Below, piece by piece: positions 44,398 to 56,567 of a DNA stretch of 64,000 nucleotides; position 1 is the stretch's first letter, and each line of letters opens with the position of its first letter. Both the position numbers and the translations under genes were made by a program. The stretch is from Lolium rigidum (Eukaryota > Streptophyta > Magnoliopsida > Poales > Poaceae). Under the pieces are notes generated by a model. It worked only from the letters and a program-made list of their open reading frames with translations. It did not search any database and was not told the DNA's origin. The stretch covers positions 249,848,124 to 249,912,123 of the forward strand of contig NC_061514.1 in assembly GCF_022539505.1 (NCBI RefSeq), read 5' to 3'.

Positions 44398-45410
44398 TGT
44401 GGTGACCCGACATACCCATGCATGGTGTAGTATGCAAGTCTGATATAACACCAATGAAACACCGTTCCACTAGTATTATATCGCTCAGAGTGGTACAACA
44501 GAAACATATGCGGGTCCAAGGCATGTCTATAGAATTACACACAGACTCTGTTACATAAGATCATCATAGCCTCGTACTTTACAATGAGGTAAAACTGCAA
44601 ATAAACTCCAGAAGATCGACTCATAGTCTAATCCTAACACGAACTCTATTTGTAGAGTATTTAACTAGCTATAGAGGCTAAGAATAGATTCTAGCTAAAT
44701 ATGAAGTAGGTTTAGGAAGCTAGTTCCCTTCTATGGCTGAACTAGGTTTTCTCCTTGTTGGATGTGGTATCTGACTCCTCTGACAGGGTCCTGTCTCTTG
44801 AAGTAGTTGTCGACTCCTCGGCCTTCGAGTTGCACTGTAGATCCTCCTCCGATGCCTCCATATCTAAGCAGGGGATTTAAGAGTGGGATGAGTACGAGCG
44901 TACTCAACAAGTTCATTATAGGAAAGAGGTGGTTAATGCACTAGCTACAGCATTAGACCAGAAAGTCTAATACCAATGCAGGTTTTCATAACCATTTCTT
45001 CAAAAGGTTGCTTTTATTCAGAAGAACTATGTCCGTCAACCTTCACCGGTTTACTAGAACTTCATGGAGCTCCTTTCCGGCAGCGTTCGCAGTTCCATAT
45101 CCCGGAACAGGGAGTGACAGGTCACGATTCATTACACTCTGCAGAGGTGTTTTGCTTTACCCATAAGAGATCTTAACCTTGGTGCCAACCGAGCCGCGAG
45201 CTCGTCCACACTTCCTTTGGTGTGAGGCCCGGTATAAGGTCATAGCCAATTATATTCTTCGCTACCTCGCACACCCACCCTTTGTTGCATCCCCGACCCT
45301 GGGTCCTCGCCGGTCCTCTTACACCAATTAAGGATGGACCCCGACCACGACAACAATCTGGGATCGAACCAAACTCCTTCGCCGGTAGATGCAACCCCTC
45401 ATAGACCGCA

Positions 45411-45545
45411 ATACCGTGGGGACTTTAGGCTTCCCCTGCCCACCGCTTGCTCCTCGGGCGAAAAGTGTCTACGGTCTCTGCCGTGGGGACTTTAGGCTTC
45501 CCCAGCCCACCGCTTGCCCCCTTGGAATACAAGTGTCTACGGTAA
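45411..45545. repeat. Tandem duplication, about 65-70 bp
   Basis: CCGTGGGGACTTTAGGCTTC occurs at 45413 and 45481. Each copy runs on to AAGTGTCTACGGT, ending at about 45476 and 45543. Confidence 0.8.
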
Positions 45546-48382
45546 AGCGCATCCGTTGATGTACAAGAGGTGGAAATACAATTGATTATTCCATCCCACT
45601 CCAGATCTTATGGTTAACACGGGTATTACGGCACAAGAATCATTGGACGACATTTATTGTTTAATCCTAGATGGATATAAACCCTTGCAATGGAACCTCC
45701 ACCATATCAACACAATCCATGGTTCCATTGCCCACCACATAGTCATATTCATAGTTATGAAAATAGTGGTTTTGCTTTTTATGCAAGAGTGATAAACATA
45801 GTACTTTGCAAGTAATTTGGTAAAAATACTCAAATGACATGAGCAAGCGATGAACTTGCCTTTCTTGACTGCAAGATTATGCAGGCAAGGTCTTCGATAC
45901 GCAATAACTCAAGATTCTGAAATAGCATCATCGTCCGGTAAGGACGATGTTTAAAAGATTCGCAAGGATGCAATAATGCATAAGTATGAGATGCATTCGC
46001 TCCAAGCGTGACCTAACCCCGATGATTTAGGATTAGTGAGTGGTAATGATTAGTTTAGGGTTTGTTGCACTTTTAGAGTGGGTCACAAACAAGGTTCTTA
46101 TTCAGGGTTGTGTTGTTTTAGAATCATAAGCAAGTGGTAAAATGCATAGTAAGAATCATACACACCAAGGGATAATAGTTGTATAATAAGTAAAGAGCAG
46201 TTGTCAATTTTAAGTCCTATAGTGCATGGTTGATGATTACTTATTATATAATTCAAAAGAATATCTTTTGAAGAACATGTTCTTTAATAAAGAACAAGTA
46301 TGATAATTGGGTTGGTGGGTTCTATGGGTTCCTATGGTTCCAATTGGTTTCTGGAGTAAGAATGAGGTGGATCCCATCAATGTTGGATTCATCAGCTACT
46401 AGGGCTTGTATGGTTGAATTAAGCCTAAACATCTTGAGAAATTTATTATAAATAGTTGCTATCAAGGTTGGTATACCTTGCTAGTGATAGCTGACTATTG
46501 GCTATAGGTCCTATTAGGCAGGATTGATGATGATGATTCCTTATTTTCTTCAAAAGAATAACTTTTGAAGAACATACTTCTTAAGTAATAAGAAGTATTA
46601 CAATTAAGGTTGAGGTTGTCTAGGTTTTACTATTGGATCCACTAAAATAGGGCATAGTTGGCTCCTGGATATTATGGTTCATAAGTATCTAATACTTAGT
46701 AGGGTTTAGTGGAATATAGTTAGGTAATGCGCTATATTTGGCATAGTTGTTATTGAAATTCATCACAATGGTGTGATGCTAAGCATGGATAGGTAAGGTT
46801 GATGGTTTTGGTAGTAGGAGCTAGGGTTTAGACTCGGTTGATCCTACTTGATCAACTAGGTTGGATAGGTATACCTACATGGAATACTAAATTATTGATA
46901 ATAGGGCTCCTACATTTTATGTGGCATGGCAAGCATTTAATTGCTAATTATGGTTCTATGACTACTATTGAGGTAACATGTTCACATGTTAACTTGGGAT
47001 TTAAGTTTGGAAACAATATAGGGTTAATATGAAGTAGTGGAGCTAGGGTTCTAAATGGTATTAGGGTTTTAGTATCCCACATAACATTATGGTTTATAAT
47101 TCTATTCCTACTGGAACTAGGGTTTCCTAATTGTGATGCAACTCTTAAGGTAATCATTTGATTGTGGAGTTGAAGCTGTTAATTAACTTTGAAATAGAAA
47201 ATAATGTTGGACTATGGCATTTTATTATTTTTTAAAGAATTAATAATTAAGGTAATTATTAATCAGGGTTTAAATTCCTCTAATATGGATATAATAAGTT
47301 AACAAATAAAGAAAATAAGTTTCAATGTTTTCTTTATTTATTTACTGGTTTTTTTATTTAACTTGGAAAGTTTTTATAATTATTGAATTTTAATTGCATT
47401 AAGAATTAAAAGAAAAGGCTTAATTAACAAGTATTAAATAATTGAATTTTTATTAAAAATAGAAATTTCATTTTATATTTTTATTGGATAGAGCTTACTT
47501 TTATAAGAATTTTGATATCTTATATTTATTTTTCTGAGCTTTTATGATTTTTCTAGATTTATTTAAAGTTGCAGAGATTATTGGATTTGATTTAAAATGA
47601 AAGGAACTGCTAAACGGACACGGTCTAGAGCTACCCAGGGTCACTGACGGGTGGGTCTATGTCCACGTCAGACGCCACGCGGTCATTGACCGAGTCAAAA
47701 TTGCAGACGTGGCCGAGGAGGTCACTGCCGGCGAGCCAGTTGTAATGTCCCAGGTTTAGAGACGATCGAGGGGTAGAATTTAGAAAGGGATGTGCATTGC
47801 ATTGCAAATTCTGGGGAAATTTCGCGCTTTTAAACAAAAACTGCATCGAAGGGGGACAAGTTTCTCTCGTCGACACCTTACGGGGTTAGGGTTTCGAGAG
47901 TGCGACAAACTTGTTCCTTATTCAACTAGACTAGGGTTTTGAGAAGAGAGAAGGGGTATTGTATCACAAACTTAAGTTGCATGATTGAATTCAAATATTA
48001 AGTTGCATGATTGAATTCAATTGAGTATGTTTGAAATTTCAAAATTCAAACTTGATCATGAGATAATTCAAATTCATCAACACATTTATATAAGCAAACA
48101 TAAAAAGGAATATTGCATACAATTAAAGCTCATTAGAGAAACTTGAGCTTTATTAATTAACACACAAATTACATTGTCAATTACAATATTCCAAATTGAA
48201 TTATAAATATTACAACACATTACAAGAATTGTATAAATAGAAAAAGAAAAAGGAAAATTACAAGTAAATAAAATATCCTAAACTACAAGATAATCTTCAT
48301 TTAAGTTTGAGCTTCATGATCTTCATCCTCATTTGATCAGCTCACTTATACCCTGCACACAAACACAACAAAGCAAAGGATT

Positions 48383-48462
48383 ATGCCAAGTGGCATTGCC
48401 ACTTGGCATGTTAGTAGAAAATTGAAATTGAGCAGATATGGATCAGCTCTGCCGAGCTGATC
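48383..48462. repeat. Two adjacent hairpins
   Basis: ATGCCAAGTGGCA and its exact complement flank a single T (48383-48409). About 30 bases later GATCAGCTC and GAGCTGATC flank TGCC (48441-48462). They lie about 80 bases left of the LTR at 48540. Their role is unknown. Confidence 0.85.
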
Positions 48463-48539
48463 ATCTCACAGCCAAGGACCAAGCCAGATACCAAGCTTTG
48501 GTACACACACACAGCCTAGTAGCTCACAAGGACTGTGCA

Positions 48540-49255
48540 TGTTGGGGGGATGACCCCCGGTATGCCAAAGGCATGCCAAACCGGATGGTTTGAGCCATCA
48601 AGATACCGGTTTAATGTTCGTACCAGAATTTAAAGATAAGAACTTAGCTAAGTGAAGCTAAGCCGGTATCCCCAAGAGGGGTATGCCGGAACCGGGTAAG
48701 AAGATACCGGGCCACCGGAGGGAACGAGCAGGTCGGCAGAACTGGTCAAAGATTCTCTCCAGAGCTAGAAGACAAAGATGAGCTAAGCAAAGTAACTTTA
48801 GACGAAGGGCTGACGATAAAGAGAAGGATGACGGTCAAAGAAGCCGGAGGACGTCGGCATCTCCGATTAAAGAGGACTCGGGTGTCTTCTATGATTAAAG
48901 TAGCTTTGTAAAGTAGTTTGTCTAGTCAAAGATGCCATTAGGGTTTCTTGCCCTGTAAGCCACCCTCTCCCCTATATAAGGAGAGGGGGCAGCCCTTCTT
49001 GCGGGGACGACGCGTATGAACACAGAAGAACTTGTACTGAGAAACTTGTAGCCTGTTGAGATCAATAAAGATGATGATCTAGAGCGAGTTCTTCCTTATG
49101 TCTTTCTTCTTCAACCTCTAGCCTTGGCTAAGTTCTTGAGGAAACCATCCGGAAGTTCATCCCATCTAATCACAAACCCTCCCCCGAATCCTCTTGCGTC
49201 CATTCGGCCCCAACTTAAGTCATCCTATGGCATCTGTCTGTTCACCACGACGACA
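48540..49255 (+). repeat. 5' LTR of element E
   Basis: A 716-bp LTR starting TGTTGGGGGGATGACCCC and ending CACGACGACA. It contains a TATA box (TATATAA, 48973-48979) and a polyadenylation signal (AATAAA, 49064-49069), in the order expected for U3, R and U5. Confidence 0.85.
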
Positions 49256-49257
49256 GT

Positions 49258-49275
49258 TGGCGCCCACCGTGGGGC
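49258..49275 (+). other. Primer binding site of element E
   Basis: TGGCGCCCACCGTGGGGC starts two bases after the LTR. It differs from the tRNA-Asp site of elements A and C, so this is a different retrotransposon lineage. Confidence 0.75.
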
Positions 49276-49340
49276 ATGAAGTGGCGCATGCTGGAATACA
49301 TATTCGGGCGGGCATCCTCGAGTTCGCCGGCGAGCGGACA

Positions 49341-50002
49341 ATGTCTGCGCTCGTCCAAAGCTTCTACTCCATCGACTTCATCAACGACAACGCGGGCTGC
49401 TTCGCCAACGGCGGCATCTTCCCCAAGAACGGCCGCATCATCGAGTTCGGCAGCCACCGCGTCTACTTCGGCACCGTCCCCGTGCGCCAGCGCCTCTCGC
49501 CGGTGCTGGTGGCACCGGACCCGCCAAGGTGGCTCTGTGCAGGCCGCGCCGCCGGCAGCGTCGAGGTGATGATGGCCGGCGTAGCCGGCGCGGGCAAGGA
49601 GGCTGCGGACGAAGTTGCTGGTCGTGCGGCTGCGACCCGTGCGGCCAAGCCACCGCTGGAGCGCGACACCGGCGCGCCGGGAGCGTCTTCCGCACCACCG
49701 GCAACACCTCTCCAAGCGGCGATGAACGTGCTGGCAACGCCCATCGCGCACAACATCGACCCGGCAACGGTTCAGGCGGAGCTGGAGGCGCAGCGCCAGA
49801 AGATACTCGAGAGCGGCAAAGACGTCGTCAGGGCGCAGCGCGAGCTAAACCTAACCGTACGTGAGTATAACGCTGCCCATGGCTTTGCTTCTGTTAGCGC
49901 TCATGCTGCTAGGATACCGGAAAACCGGTTTAAGGCTCGCAATCTAGATCAGGATTTGCGTAAGGAAGTTCTTACCGGCAAGAGTACCTGCGCATCCGCT
50001 AG
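49341..50002 (+). CDS. gag-like N-terminal region of element E, partial
   Basis: The frame opens MSALVQSFYSIDFINDNAGC and continues to the gap without a stop. A VYFGTVPVRQRLSPVLVAPD stretch is followed by Ala/Pro-rich sequence. A helical segment, VQAELEAQRQKILESGKDVV and RAQRELNLTVREYNAAHGF, then IPENRFKARNLDQDLR, resembles the N-terminal region of cereal gypsy gag proteins. The start is the first Met after the primer site that lies in this frame; the same frame is open upstream through the LTR. The product would be the structural capsid precursor acting in the cytoplasm. It is cut by the gap, so its integrity is unknown. Confidence 0.6.
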
Positions 50003-50102
50003 NNNNNNNNNNNNNNNNNNNNNNNNNNNNNNNNNNNNNNNNNNNNNNNNNNNNNNNNNNNNNNNNNNNNNNNNNNNNNNNNNNNNNNNNNNNNNNNNNN
50101 NN
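50003..50102. other. Assembly gap (100 N)
   Basis: Exactly 100 N. Left of it is element E (plus strand); right of it is element C (minus strand). The true distance and the order of the missing retroelement ends are unknown. Confidence 0.99.
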
Positions 50103-52607
50103 GAGTGACATGCCATCATAACCTTGATCATACTATTGTAAGCATATGTAATGAATGCAGTGATCAAAACAATGGTAATGACATGAGTAAACAACTGAAT
50201 CATAAAGCAAAGACTTTTCATGAATAGTACTTCAAGACAAGCATCAATAAGTCTTGCATAAGAGTTAACTCATAAAGCAATAAATCAAAGTAAAGGTATT
50301 GAAGCAACACAAAGGAAGATTAAGCTTCAGCGGTTGCTTTCAACTTATAACATGTATATCTCATGGATATTGTCAATGTAAAGTAATATAACAAGTGCAA
50401 TATGCAAGTATGTAGGAATCAATGCACAGTTCACACAAGTGTTTGCTTCTTGAGGTTGAGAGAGATAGGTGAACTGACTCAACATAAAAGTAAAAGAAAG
50501 GCCCTTCGCAGAGGGAAGCATTGATTGCTATATTTGTGCTAGAGCTTTGGTTTTGAAAACAAGAAACAATTTTGTCAACGGTAGTAATAAAGCATATGTA
50601 TCATGTAAATTATATCTTACAAGTTGCAAGCCTCATGCATAGTATACTAATAGTGCCCGCACCTTGTCCTAATTAGCTCGGATTACCGGGATTATCGCAA
50701 TACACATGTTTTAACCAAGTGTCACAAAGGGGTACCTCTATGCCGCCTGTACAAAGGTCTAAGGAGAAAGCTCGCATTTGTATTTCTCGCTTTTGATTAT
50801 TCTCAACTTAGACATCCATACCGGGACAACATAGACAACAGATAATGGACTCCTCTTTAATGCATAAGCATGTAGCAACAATTAATATTCTCATATGAGA
50901 TTGAGGATATATGTCCAAAACTGAAACTTCCACCATGATTCATGGCTTTAGTTAGCGGCCCAATGTTCTTCTCTAACATTATGCATGCTCTAACCATTAA
51001 ATGAGTGGTAAATCTCCCTTACTTCGGACAAGACGGACATGCATAGCAACTCACATGATATTCAACAAAGAGTAGTTGATGGCGTCCCCAGGAACATGGT
51101 TATCGCACAACAAGCAACTTAATAAGAGATAAAGTGCATAAGTACATATTCAATACCACAATAGTTTTTAAGCTATTTGTCCCATGAGCTATATATTGCA
51201 AAGGTAAAGAATGGAAATTTTTAAAGGTAGCACTCAAGCAATTTACTTTGGAATGGCGGAGAAATACCATGTAGTAGGTAGGTATGGTGGACACAAATGG
51301 CATAGTGGTTGGCTCAAGGATTTTGGATGCATGAGAAGTATTCCCTCTCGATACAAGGTTTAGGCTAGCAAAGTTATTTGAAACAAACACAAGGATGAAC
51401 CGGTGCAGCAAAACTCACATAAAAGACATATTGTAAACATTATAAGACTCTACACCGTCTTCCTTGTTGTTCAAACTCAATACTAAAAATTATCTAGACT
51501 TTAGAGAGACCAAATATGCAAACCAAATTTTAGCAAGCTCTATGTATTTCTTCATTAATGGGTGCAAAGTATATAATGCAAGAGCTTAAACATGACCACA
51601 ACAATTGCCAAGTATCAAATTATTCAAGACATTTTAGAATTACTACATGTAGCATTTCCCGATTCCAACCATATAACAATTTAACGAAGAAGATTCAACC
51701 TTCGCCATGAATACTATGAGTAAAGCCTAAGGACATACTTGTCCATATGAAACAGCGGAGCGTGTCTCTCTCCCACACAATGAATGCTAGGATCCATTTT
51801 ATTCAAACAAAAACAAAAACAAAAACAAACCGACGCTCCAAGCAAAGCACATAAGATGTGATGGAATAAAAATATAGTTTCAGGGGAGGAACCTCGATAA
51901 TGTTGTCGATGAAGAAGGGGATGCCTTGGGCATCCCCAAGCTTAGATGCTTGAGTCTTCTTAGAATATGCAGGGGTGAACCACCGGGGCATCCCCAAGCT
52001 TAGAGCTTTCACTCTCCTTGATCATATTGCATCATCTCCCTCTCTTGATCCTTGAAAACTTCCTCCACACCAAACTCGAAACAACTCATTAGAGGGTTAG
52101 TGCATAATAAAAATTCACATGTTCATAGGTGACATAATCATTCTTAACACTTCTGGACATTGCACAAAGCTACTGGACATTAATGGAACAAAGAAATTCA
52201 TCCACCATAGCAAAAGAGGCAATGCGAAATAAAAGGCAGAATCTGTCAAAACAGAACGATCCGTAAAGATGGATTTTATTGAGGCACCATACTTGCTCAA
52301 ATGAAAATGCTCAAATTGAATGAAAGTTGCGTACATATCTGAGGATCACGCACGTAAATTGGCATATTTTTCTGAGCTACCTACAGAGAGGCAGGTCGAA
52401 ATTCGTAATCCAAATCTAGTATGAACCTTACTATCAAAGACTTTACTTGGCACAACAATGCACAAAACTAAGATAAGGAGAGGTTGCTACAGTAGTAAAC
52501 AACTTCCAAGACTCAAATATAAAATAAAAATACTGTAGTAAAAACATGGGTTGTCTCCCATAAGCGCTTTTCTTTAACGCCTTTCAGCTAGGCGCAGAAA
52601 GTGTATA
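50103..52607 (-). other. Non-coding half of element C
   Basis: Matches 7952-10500 of element A in order, including GATGCCTTGGGCATCCCCAAG and the CCTTTCAGCTAGGCGCAGAAA block (52580-52600). No coding frame is supported. Confidence 0.6.
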
Positions 52608-53310
52608 TCAAGTATTATCAAGAGACGAAGAATCAACATCATAACTTGTTCTAATAATAGAATCAAAAGGTAACTTCATTCTCTTTCTAGGGAAGTGTTC
52701 CATACCTTTCTTGAGAGGAAATTGATATTTAATATTACCTTCCTTCATATCAATGATAGCTCCAACAGTTCGAAGAAAAGGTCTTCCCAATATAATGGGA
52801 CAAGATGCATTGCATTCAATATCCAAGACAACAAAATCAACGGGGACAAGGTTATTGTTAACGGTAATGCGAACATTATCAACTCTCCCCAAAGGTTTCT
52901 TTATAGCATTATCAACAAGATTAACATCCAAATAACAATTTTTCAATGGTGGCAAGTCAAGCATATCATAAATTTTCTTAGGCATAACGGAAATACTTGC
53001 ACCAATATCACATAAAGCATTACAATCAAAGTCATTGACCTTCATCTTAATGATGGGCTCCCAACCATCCTCTAGCTTCCTAGGAATAGAAGCTTCACGT
53101 TCTAGTTTCTCTTCTCTAGCTTTTATGAGAGCATTTGTAATATGTTTTGTGAAAGCCAAGTTTATAGCACTAGCATTAGGACTCTTAGCAAGTTTTTGTA
53201 AGAACTTTATAACTTCAGAGATGTGGCAATCATCAAAATCCAAACCATTATAATCTAAAGCAATGGGATCATCATCCCCAATGTTGGAAAAAATTTCAGC
53301 AGCTTTATCA
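52608..53310 (-). pseudogene. Retropepsin-like aspartic protease of element C
   Basis: This is the protease that would cleave the gag precursor. The frame open from about 53310 to 52608 includes FDDCHISEVIKFLQKLAKSP and KMKVNDFDCNALCDIGASIS, where DIGAS is the catalytic D[TI]GA motif. The flap and end region are VDFVVLDIECNASCPIILGR, then PFLRTVGAIIDMKEG. The conserved ILGRPFL segment confirms a gypsy-type protease. It is in a different frame from the end of gag; a frameshift lies near 53290-53320. The protease frame itself is intact. Confidence 0.8.
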
Positions 53311-54719
53311 CAGCAGTTTCAGCAGTTTTAGCAGCTTCCTGCAGTTTTGCAAGCTTTGCATTAGAAGTGGAAACATTGCCAACACCAATTATTTTACCAT
53401 TATTAGTAGGAGGTGCAGCAACATGTGGAGCATTAGCATTACTAGTGGTGGTAATAGTCCAAACTTTAGCTACATTATTCTCTTTAGCTAGTTTTTCATT
53501 TTTTTCTCTTTCCCACCTAGCATGCAATTCGGCCATCAATCTTATATTCTCATTAATTCTAACTTGGATGGCATTTGCTGTAGTAACAATTTTATTTTCA
53601 ATATCCTTATTAGGCATAACTTTCGATTTCAAAAGATCAACATCAGAGGCAATACTATCAACCTTAGAAGCGAGAATATCAATTTTATTGAGCTTTTCCT
53701 CAACAGAATTGTTAAAAGCAGTTTGTGTACTAATAAATTCTTTAAGCATAGCTTCAAATCCAGGGGGTGTGTTCCTATTATTGTTGTAAGAATTCCCATA
53801 AGAATTACCATAACCGTTACCATTATTATAAGGATATGTCCTATAGTTGTTACTAGAATTGTTCCGATAAGCATTGTTGTTGAAATTATTATTTTTAATG
53901 AAGTTTACATCAACATGTTCTTCTTGGGCAACCAATGAAGCTAACGGAACATTATTAGGATCAACATTAGTCCTATCATTCGCAAGCATAGACATAATAG
54001 CATCAATCTTATCACTCAAGGAAGAGGTTTCTTCGACAGAATTTACCTTCTTACCTTGTGGAGCTCTTTCCGTGTGCCATTCAGAGTAATTGATCATCAT
54101 ATTATCAAGGAGCTTTGTTGCTTCACCAAGAGTGATGGACATAAAGGTACCTCCAGCAGCTGAATCCAATAGGTTCCGCGAAGAAAAGTTCAATCCCGCA
54201 TAAAAGGTTTGGATGATCATCCAAGTAGTCGATCCATGGGTTGGGCAATTTTTAACCAAAGATTTCATTCTTTCCCAAGCTTGTGCAACATGCTCATTAT
54301 CTAATTGTTTAAAATTCATTATGCTACTCCTCAAAGATATAATTTTAGCAGGGGGATAATATCTACCAATAAAAGCATCCTTGCATTTAGTCCATGAATC
54401 AATACTATTCTTAGGGAGAGATAGCAACCAATCTTTAGCTCTTGCTCTTAAAGAGAAAGGAAACAATTTTAATTTTATAATGTCACCATCTACATCTTTA
54501 TACTTTTGCATTTCACACAATTCAACAAAATTATTGAGATGGGCAGCAGCATCATCAACTAACACCAGAAAATTGCTCTCGCATAACAAGATTCAGTAAA
54601 GCAGGTTTAATTTCAAAGAATTCTGCTGTAGTAGCAGGTGGAGCAATAGGTGTGCATAAGAAATCATTATTATTTGTGGTTGTGAAGTCACACAACTTAG
54701 TATTCTCAACAGTAACCAT
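53255..54719 (-). pseudogene. gag of element C, frameshifted near its start
   Basis: The capsid precursor starts at the ATG 54719 (MVTVENTKLCDFTTTNNND). A frame change near 54545-54560 puts the body into another frame, which runs 54589-53255. That body has the Retrotrans_gag landmarks VDGDIIKLKLFPFSLRARAK, DWLLSLPKNSIDSW and FIGRYYPPAKIISLRSSIM, followed by an Asn/Tyr-rich linker (about residues 225-275) and a coiled-coil-like segment with many Lys, Glu and Ile. No CCHC zinc knuckle is visible. It stops at 53255 after a second frame change that separates it from the protease. Confidence 0.85.
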
Positions 54720-54942
54720 TTTAGCAGCGATAAATAAAGCAAACTAAATAAAGTAAATGCAAGTAACTAATTTTTTTGTGTTTTTCATATAGAGTGCAAG
54801 ACAGTAAATAAAGTAAAGCTAGCAACTAATTTTTTGTGTTTTGATATAATGCAGCAAACAAGAAAGTAAATAAAATAAAGCAAGACAAAAACAAAGTAAA
54901 GAGATTGGATTGTGGAGACTCCCCTTGCGGCGTGTCTTGATC

Positions 54943-54960
54943 TCCCCGGCAACGGCGCCA
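54943..54960 (-). other. Primer binding site, tRNA-Asp type (element C)
   Basis: On the minus strand it reads TGGCGCCGTTGCCGGGGA, identical to that of element A and 11 bases inside the LTR. Confidence 0.85.
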
Positions 54961-54971
54961 GAAAAAATGCT

Positions 54972-56567
54972 TGATGGCGTGTAAAGCACACGTCCGTTGG
55001 GAACCCCAAGAGGAAGGTGTGATGCGTACAGCAGCAAGTTTTCCCTCAGAAAGAAACCAAGGTTTATCGAACCAGGAGGAGCCAAGAAGCACGTCGAAGG
55101 TTGATGGCAGCGGGATGTAGTGCGGCGCAACACCAGGGATTCCGGCGCCAACGTGGAACCCGCACAACACAACCAAAGTACTTTGCCCCAACGAAACAGT
55201 GAGGTTGTCAATCTCACCGGCTTGCTGTAACAAAGGATTAGATGTATAGTGTGGATGATGATTGTTTGCAGAAAACAGAAAAACAAGTATTGCAGTAGAT
55301 TGTATTCAATGTATAAAAGAATGGACCGGGGTCCACAGTTCACTAGAGGTGTCTCTCCCATAAGATAAATAGCATGTTGGGTGAACAAATTACAGTCGGG
55401 CAATTGACAAATAGAGAGGGCACGACCATGCACATACATGATATGATGAGTATAGTGAGATTTAATTGGGCATTACGACAAAGTACATAGACCGCTATCC
55501 AGCATGCATCTATGCCTAAAAAGTCCACCTTCAGGTTATCATCCGAACCCCTTCCAAGTATTAAGTTGCAAACAACGGACAATTGCATTAAGTATGGTGC
55601 GTAATGTAATCAATAACTACATCCTCGGACATAGCATCAATGTTTTATCCCTAGTGGCAACATCACATCCACAACCTTAGAACTTTCCGTCACTCGTCCT
55701 GCATTTAATGGAGGCATGAACCCACTATCGAGCATAAATACTCCCTCTTGGAGTTAAGAGTAAAAACTTGGCCAGAGCCTCTACTAATAACGGAGAGCAT
55801 GCAAGATCATAAACAACACATAGGTAATAGATTGATAATCAACATAACATAGTATTCTCTATCCATCGGATCCCGACAAACACAACATATAGCATTACGG
55901 ATAGATGATCTTGATCATGTTAGGCAGCTCACAAGATCCGACAATGAAGCACATGAGGAGAAGACGACCATCTAGCTACCGCTATGGACCCATAGTCCAG
56001 GGGTGAACTACTCACTCATCACTCCGGAGGCGACCATGGCGGTGAAGAGTCCTCCGGGAGATGATTCCCCTCTCCGGCAGGTGCCGGAGGTGATCTCCCG
56101 AATCCCCCGAGATGGGATTGGCGGCGGCGGCGTCTCTGGAAGGTTTTCCGTATCGTGGCTCTCGGTACTGGGGGTTTCGCGACGAAGGCTTTAAGTAGGC
56201 GGAAGGGCAGGTAAAGGGGCGTCACGAGGGGCCCACACAACAGGCCGGCGCGGCGAGGGCTTGGGCCGCGCCGCCCTGCTGTGTCGCCACCTCGTGGCCC
56301 CACTTCGACTCTCCCTCGGTCTTCTGGAAGCTTCGTGGCAAAATAGGACCCTGGTCGTTGATTTCGTCCAATTCCGAGAATATTTCCTTACTAGGATTTC
56401 TGAAACCAAAAACAGCGTAGAAACAAGAATCGGCTCTTCGGCATCTCGTTAATAGGTTAGTGCCGGAAAATGCATAAATATGACATAAAGTATGCATAAA
56501 ACATGTAGATATCATCAATAATGTGGCATGGAACATAAGAAATTATCGATATGTCGGAGACGTATCA
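54972..56567 (-). repeat. 5' LTR of element C
   Basis: A 1596-bp LTR homologous to 6290-7883, 11373-12951 and 42147-43735, ending GACGTATCA on the plus strand at 56567. The next five bases are AACCC, the presumed target duplication; the partner is lost in the gap. Confidence 0.88.

Larger units (their letters stand above)
44398..48539. repeat. LTR-retrotransposon-derived sequence, family F
   Basis: It begins TGTGGTGACCCGACATACCC at the cut in element B and is related to 22201-25200. No gag or pol is seen. 46000-47600 is AT-rich and 47740-48340 has further LTR-like starts (TGTAATGTCCCAGG). It is cut on the right by element E at 48540. The internal boundaries are not resolved. Confidence 0.45.
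48540..50002 (+). mobile_element. LTR retrotransposon E, 5' part, runs into the assembly gap
   Basis: A complete 5' LTR, a primer binding site and the start of a gag-like gene in the plus orientation. The remainder is lost at the N run from 50003. Confidence 0.85.
50103..56567 (-). mobile_element. Gypsy-type LTR retrotransposon C, gag-protease only
   Basis: The 5' LTR (54972-56567), primer site (54943-54960), gag and protease sequences and the shared non-coding half (50103-52607) are present. The 3' LTR would lie in or beyond the gap. No reverse transcriptase, RNase H or integrase is seen between protease and gap, so it appears non-autonomous. Confidence 0.85.

Noticed and set aside
45411..45545. 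Regularly repeated sequence, considered as CRISPR-like
   Set aside because: Only two diverged copies without spacers in a plant LTR; tandem duplication is sufficient.
49242..49864. Minus-strand and other plus-strand frames over the gag start of element E
   Set aside because: High GC opens several frames; only the plus-strand frame beginning MSALVQSFYS has gag-like sequence and continues to the gap.
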